Source: Deinococcus sp. (GTDB lineage: Bacteria; Deinococcota; Deinococci; Deinococcales; Deinococcaceae). From it: a stretch of 9,093 bases of DNA. The notes below the pieces were generated by a model that searched no databases, was not told where the DNA came from, and was given only the letters and a program-made list of their open reading frames with translations. Position 1 is the first letter of the stretch, and every line of letters begins with the position of its first letter. The translations under genes and the position numbers were made by a program. Where the stretch lies: assembly GCA_028287665.1 (NCBI GenBank), contig JAQBPF010000028.1:1-9093 (forward strand). Reading direction: 5' to 3'. Of the stretch, positions 7,238 through 9,093 are shown one piece after another.

Positions 7238-7309
7238 TTCTGATCACTCCATCCTCCGTCCTGATCGGTGAAATTCACTCTCTGCTCGGTCATGAGGATG
7301 ACAAATGCT

Positions 7310-8794
7310 CTAGGCCAACCGCGCCGCACCTCCCCGCGCCCGGTACGCCTGCCACGCCTGCGCCAGCCTCCGCACCGCTTCGGGCAATTGTTCGGTGGGC
7401 AGGGTAAAGGGAATGCGTAAAAAGCTGTCTGGTAGGGGCTCCACGCCCATAGACGCGCCCGGAAACAGGCGCAGGCCATAGCTCTGGGCAAACAGGGTAA
7501 AGGCGGTGACGTGCGGCGTGGGCAACTCGACCCACAGGAACTGTCCGCCTGCCGGAACCGTAAAGCTCCAGTCGGGGAGGTGTTCGCGCAGCAGCCGCAC
7601 CAGCAGATCGCGGGCAGGGGTCACGCTGCTGCGGCGTACTCGGCGCAGACCCGGCAGATCGGCCAGCAGGTTCAGGGCAATGGCCTGAGACGGCAAAGAC
7701 GACCCGAAATCGGCCAGCGTTTTGGCCTGCGCCAGTTGCGCCAGCAGGGGCCGGGGCGCACGCAGCCAGCCCACCCGCAGGCCCGCCCAGTAGAGCTTGC
7801 TCAGCGATCCCACATTGATGATCTGGCCCTCCGGCGCATGAACGGACAGGCGGAGGGGCGGCGCTTCACTCCCAAACCCCAGATCAATCAGGGTGTCGTC
7901 TTCGATGGTGGGCAGTCCCTCATCCATGATCTGCTGCGCCAACCGTTCGCGGGTCCGGGCCGATAAAACCGTTCCAGTTGGATTCTGGAAGGTGGGGGTC
8001 AGGAAGGCCAGCCGGGGCGAACCTGTGCGGAGGGCGGCAGCGAATGCCTCGGCCTGCACGCCTTCGCAGTGTGGGTTGTCAGTCGTGACAGGCACGCCCA
8101 GCAGCGTTGCGCCTGCCGCCCGGAACACGTCTATGGCGCCAAAATAGGTGGGCGTTTCCAGCAAAGCCCTGTCTCCCCGGCGCAAAAAGGCATTCGCAAT
8201 GACCGAAATGGCCTGCTGCGCCCCGTTGGTGATGATGACCTGTTCGGGCGTGGTGGGCAGGCCATTCTGGGTGTACTGGGCGGCCAACCGTGCGCGGAGT
8301 TCGGGCATTCCCAGCGGGTAATACAGCGAATCGCGGAAGGCGTCGGCGCTGGCGGCCTGCAACTGCTGGCGCTGAGCTTCCGTGAGGCTGGGCACGGCAA
8401 TGGTGAGATCAAGCTCGGCGGGCAGGGTATGTTCCAGAGTGGCAGGTTGGGCGCGGGCCACCGGACTCCGCAGCGTCATCACCTCGGCGCGGCGCGGGGC
8501 AGTGGCGGCCACATGCGTTCCGCTGCCCTGCCGCCGCGTGACCCAGCCCTCTTCCTCCAGCGCCTCCAGGGCCGTGACCACCGTGCTCCGGCTGACCAGC
8601 AGCAACTCGGCCAGTGTGCGTTCGGCAGGCAGCGCGTCGCCGGGGCCGAGGTCGCCCGCGTGAATACAGGCCCGCAGCGCAGCCGTGAGGCGCGTATGCA
8701 GAGGCCCCGGCCCGCTGCGCCAGTAGGCCAGCAGAGTTGCCCAGTTGGGTTGGTCGGTGGAAGGACGACCAGAGGAACGTGTGGCAGGCGGCAT
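7310..8794 (-). CDS. MocR-family transcriptional regulator (GntR HTH + aminotransferase-like domain)
   Basis: MocR/PdxR/GabR regulators join a GntR winged helix to a fold-type I aminotransferase domain that senses PLP or a PLP-amino acid adduct. The head-to-tail dimer binds direct repeats. From ATG 8794 there are 494 residues. Seen: winged helix about 30-96 (LPAERTLAELL, then SRSTVVTALEALEEEGW and RRQGSGTHV), linker about 97-128, aminotransferase domain about 130-490 with FQNPTG (Asn271), EDD (Asp299), PLP-lysine Lys333 in SLSKLYW, and carboxylate Arg460 in FLRIPF. The PLP site is largely intact, but the residue two after Asp299, Tyr in GabR, is Thr. ATG 8833 is a longer alternative. I prefer 8794 because TACACT lies 6 bases upstream, as in leaderless Deinococcus genes, whereas neither start has a good Shine-Dalgarno. 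It is divergent from the transporter-like gene at 8938, its probable target, with shared operator-like repeats between them. The ligand is unknown. Confidence 0.93.
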   Translation of the reverse strand: MPPATRSSGRPSTDQPNWATLLAYWRSGPGPLHTRLTAALRACIHAGDLGPGDALPAERTLAELLLVSRSTVVTALEALEEEGWVTRRQGSGTHVAATAPRRAEVMTLRSPVARAQPATLEHTLPAELDLTIAVPSLTEAQRQQLQAASADAFRDSLYYPLGMPELRARLAAQYTQNGLPTTPEQVIITNGAQQAISVIANAFLRRGDRALLETPTYFGAIDVFRAAGATLLGVPVTTDNPHCEGVQAEAFAAALRTGSPRLAFLTPTFQNPTGTVLSARTRERLAQQIMDEGLPTIEDDTLIDLGFGSEAPPLRLSVHAPEGQIINVGSLSKLYWAGLRVGWLRAPRPLLAQLAQAKTLADFGSSLPSQAIALNLLADLPGLRRVRRSSVTPARDLLVRLLREHLPDWSFTVPAGGQFLWVELPTPHVTAFTLFAQSYGLRLFPGASMGVEPLPDSFLRIPFTLPTEQLPEAVRRLAQAWQAYRARGGAARLA

Positions 8795-8800
8795 GGCAGC

Positions 8801-8828
8801 AGTGTAGCAGTCCAATCGTTCCGGCCAA
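8801..8828 (-). promoter_or_regulatory. Candidate mocR promoter for a leaderless transcript
   Basis: On the leftward strand TTGGCC (8828-8823) and TACACT (8806-8801) are 16 bases apart, each matching 4 of 6 of the -35 and -10 consensus. The -10 ends 6 bases before ATG 8794, placing transcription start at or next to the A of the start codon. The -35 overlaps an inverted AATTGGC half-site, and the spacer holds GTCCAATCG (8810-8818). Both resemble the neighbouring operator repeats, which suggests autoregulation. Confidence 0.5.
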
Positions 8829-8839
8829 TTCATTCTCTT

Positions 8840-8906
8840 GTCTAACTGGCCTGCTTATTCCAGTCCAATTGGCTGTAAGGTTGCCCTGTCGAGCACTCCA
8901 ACTGGC
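8840..8906. promoter_or_regulatory. Three direct repeats, putative MocR operator array
   Basis: Copies are GTCTAACTGGC (8840-8850), GTCCAATTGGC (8863-8873) and CTCCAACTGGC (8896-8906), consensus (G/C)TCYAAYTGGC, each followed by TG or CTG. Start-to-start steps are 23 and 33 bases. Degenerate copies lie at 8810-8820 (GTCCAATCGTT) and inverted at 8830-8823. The array fills the spacer between mocR and the divergent transporter gene. MocR proteins bind direct repeats (GabR's are roughly 34 bases apart), so the layout fits. TAAGGT at 8876-8881, against the middle copy, is a weak candidate -10 for the rightward gene. Confidence 0.65.
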
Positions 8907-8925
8907 TGCCACACTTGGCCCATAC

Positions 8926-8930
8926 GGAGG
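8926..8930 (+). promoter_or_regulatory. Shine-Dalgarno of the transporter-like gene
   Basis: GGAGG followed by TTCACCC and ATG 8938; the 7-base spacing is ideal. Unlike its divergent partner mocR, this gene has a conventional leader. Confidence 0.85.
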
Positions 8931-8937
8931 TTCACCC

Positions 8938-9093
8938 ATGCAAACCACCCCAGTTGCTCCCCGCCCGGCCAGCCAGCCCCCCCTGAGTCTGCGTCAGTTC
9001 TGGCAGGATTCCAGCCCGCAAGCTGCCCTGACTGGCCTGATCGCCATTCTGATCGGCTTTGCTGGCCCCACGGTGCTGGTGTATGCCGTGGCC
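8938..9093 (+). CDS. N-terminus of a membrane transporter, probably BenE family
   Basis: Only the first 52 codons are in the window, and the gene runs off the right edge. The start is firm from its Shine-Dalgarno. Residues 1-26 are Pro/Gln/Ser-rich and cytoplasmic-looking (MQTTPVAPRP opening, then LRQFWQD). From about residue 29 a hydrophobic helix begins, ALTGLIAILIGFAGPTVLVY. The Ala/Thr-Gly-Leu-Ile-Ala-x-Leu-Ile-Gly-Phe pattern at the first helix recalls the benzoate/H+ symporter BenE family (E. coli YdcO type). Those proteins have 10-12 helices and about 390-400 residues. Its partnership with a divergent MocR regulator suggests a regulated uptake or efflux function. The family call rests on one helix; another secondary transporter family is possible, and the substrate cannot be inferred. 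Confidence 0.6.
   Translation, partial: MQTTPVAPRPASQPPLSLRQFWQDSSPQAALTGLIAILIGFAGPTVLVYAVA

Noticed and set aside
7069..7293. 74-codon leftward ORF from ATG 7293, between mocR and pgeF
   Set aside because: It has no Shine-Dalgarno and no leaderless -10, overlaps the pgeF start, and runs through the C-rich tract giving low-complexity Pro/Ser/Arg. It resembles read-through of an intergenic repeat.
7289..7302. GTCAT-GAGG-ATGAC inverted repeat beyond the mocR stop
   Set aside because: A short 5-bp stem with no U run. It was also compared with the Deinococcus radiation/desiccation response motif and does not match it.

Overview
The window is a GC-rich stretch of bacterial chromosome that most resembles a Deinococcus-type organism (Deinococcota). 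This placement rests on three things: a three-MshEN-domain PilF-style pilus ATPase next to pilT, the style of the Lon protein, and a probable leaderless start. I could not search a database. No phage, transposon, CRISPR or RNA gene was seen. Most of the window is core chromosomal content.

Left edge (1-1566): the C-terminal two thirds of a LonA protease gene runs rightward and enters the window already open. It ends just before a perfect 16-bp stem-loop, which can serve as a bidirectional terminator between lon and the convergent leftward pilT.

Middle (1594-7072, all leftward, so read right to left): pgeF and a YqeG-family HAD phosphatase overlap by ATGA and are probably translationally coupled. 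After a 172-bp gap comes pilB (PilF-like extension ATPase, three N-terminal c-di-GMP-type domains). After 58 bp comes pilT (retraction ATPase, with an added Gly/Ser/Thr-rich tail). PilB and PilT are the opposing motors of a type IV pilus, which in this phylum serves adhesion, twitching and DNA uptake. No pilin, pilC or secretin gene is in view.

The 237-bp gap 7073-7309 holds a G-quadruplex-type G-tract run, a C5/G5 hairpin in the pgeF leader and a repeated ACGTG/AAAAGAC element. I see no convincing gene in it.

Right edge (7310-9093): a MocR-type regulator (GntR winged helix fused to an aminotransferase-like domain) runs leftward, divergent from the first 52 codons of a membrane protein that looks like a BenE-family transporter. 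Their 143-bp spacer carries three direct repeats of (G/C)TCYAAYTGGC plus degenerate copies over the mocR promoter. This is the expected layout for a MocR protein controlling itself and its divergent neighbour, and it is the most informative regulatory structure here.

Start choices that depart from the longest ORF: pilB at GTG 5575 (its Shine-Dalgarno lies inside the longer ORF), yqeG at ATG 6305, pgeF at ATG 7072, and mocR at ATG 8794 (probably leaderless). I did not find a clearly novel defence or mobile system. The items worth following are regulatory and domain-level.
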